Shown: in pieces, positions 6,500 to 7,004 of the stretch
Numbering within the stretch: the first letter of the stretch is position 1
Layout: the number at the start of each line of letters is the position of its first letter
Assembly (NCBI GenBank): GCA_946222055.1
Contig: CAMIEW010000044.1
Coordinates: forward strand, 1-7,004
Direction: 5' to 3'
DNA: 7,004 nt
Origin: an uncultured Porphyromonas sp.
GTDB taxonomy: Bacteria > Bacteroidota > Bacteroidia > Bacteroidales > Porphyromonadaceae
Program-made: the position numbers and the translations under genes
Notes under the pieces: generated by a model
What the model was told of the DNA's origin: nothing
Databases searched by the model: none
Seen by the model: the letters and a program-made list of their open reading frames with translations, nothing else

Positions 6500-7004
6500 T
6501 CAGCGGATTTCGTAAGAGAGTCCCTCCATGTGGTAGAGGCTGACGTAGGGCTTACCCTCCTTCTCTGTACGCTCTGCAATGCGGGACCGGAAATTGGCAA
6601 TCCGCTCTCGGACGCTATTGGCCTCCGCCTCCGCATTGGCCTTCATGTCGGCTGCGCAGCCACCCTCGCCCTGAGCCTCCTTAGCTTGATCGACGATCTG
6701 AGCCTCCCACTGAGCGAGGTAGTCCTCGTCGATGCGGTCCTCCACCAGGACACCGGTCACCCGTACGATGCTATTGACGGTCTCCTGAGGGAAACTGCCG
6801 ATCGACTCACCAGCCTCTACACGGAGGGTCTTGGTATCGTCGCTGCCCATGAGGAAGATCTTTCCTCCTCCATGCTTGCATATATGGGTACAGATCCCCT
6901 CGACCTTGATGGTATCACCGACCAGGCTATCCGGGTCTGCTAACACCTGATCCACCTCGAGGGCGGTAGGAGTCATCTCCTCCGCGGAGGCCTGTTCCTT
7001 ATTC
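6500..7004 (-). CDS. Partial Cys/His-motif probable lipoprotein, possible OB-fold (5' end outside window)
   Basis: This reading frame is open to the right edge, so the gene starts outside the window; 167 residues are visible. The first in-frame ATG (6976-6974) is probably not the start, because the codons before it (N-K-E-Q-A-S-A-E-E) look like the polar, acidic linker after a lipoprotein cysteine. The base at 7004 ends a codon in G, so the residue just before that Asn is not Cys; any lipid Cys lies further out. Counting from the internal Met, residues 15-80 are beta-rich, with V-x-G-D-x-I-x-V-x-G resembling the first strands of an OB-fold, then C29-x-H31-x-C33-x-H35-G-G, which looks like a metal site. 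Residues 90-150 are charged and helical, with one more Cys near 118. I recall similar CTHxCKHxGK proteins of unknown function in Bacteroides. The stop is 11 bases before the PepSY gene, suggesting co-transcription. Function unknown; a periplasmic or outer-membrane metal-binding lipoprotein is inference. Confidence 0.72.
   Translation of the reverse strand, partial: NKEQASAEEMTPTALEVDQVLADPDSLVGDTIKVEGICTHICKHGGGKIFLMGSDDTKTLRVEAGESIGSFPQETVNSIVRVTGVLVEDRIDEDYLAQWEAQIVDQAKEAQGEGGCAADMKANAEAEANSVRERIANFRSRIAERTEKEGKPYVSLYHMEGLSYEIR

Noticed and set aside
6482..6943. Plus-strand open frame (153 codons) opposite the first lipoprotein
   Set aside because: It is antisense to the C-x-H-x-C-x-H protein, which has consistent secondary structure and fits the operon. 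No start-site support is seen.

Overview
The window is a fragment of one minus-strand operon from a member of the Bacteroidota. Porphyromonas or a close relative fits best. This rests on the family content (a TonB-dependent receptor with a CarboxypepD_reg-like N-terminus, a PepSY_TM-like protein, DUF6850 and DUF4876), lipoproteins with acidic residues after the lipid cysteine, and the absence of a Shine-Dalgarno motif before any of the five visible start codons. Base composition is on the GC-rich side (mid-to-high 50s percent by eye). The genus is inference.

Transcription runs from high to low coordinates. Order: (1) 7004-6500, the 3' part of a probable lipoprotein with a C-x-H-x-C-x-H motif and a possible OB-fold; its 5' end is outside the window. 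(2) 6488-5901, a short PepSY-associated inner-membrane protein. (3) 5904-3118, a 928-residue TonB-dependent receptor. (4) 3121-2753, a 122-residue lipoprotein. (5) 2756-1230, a DUF6850-type outer-membrane beta-barrel. (6) 1216-1, a DUF4876 lipoprotein that reaches the left edge with probably only a short C-terminal tail missing. Genes 2/3, 3/4 and 4/5 each overlap by the four bases ATGA; the other two gaps are 11 and 13 bases. There is no gene-free stretch, internal promoter, terminator, RNA gene, mobile element, repeat array or CRISPR. The promoter and the terminator both lie outside the window.

Taken together the genes look like a dedicated envelope uptake system. The TonB-dependent receptor would import a ligand through the outer membrane. 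The two small-domain lipoproteins and the DUF6850 barrel would be its outer-membrane partners. The PepSY protein would act at the inner membrane, possibly as a reductase, as proposed for PepSY proteins beside iron, haem or siderophore receptors. The Cys/His-rich lipoprotein hints at a metal. The substrate cannot be read from the sequence.

The most interesting points are that the small lipoprotein appears to be a free-standing relative of the N-terminal domain of the DUF4876 protein, that the operon pairs two different beta-barrels, and that the first gene carries an alternating Cys/His motif.
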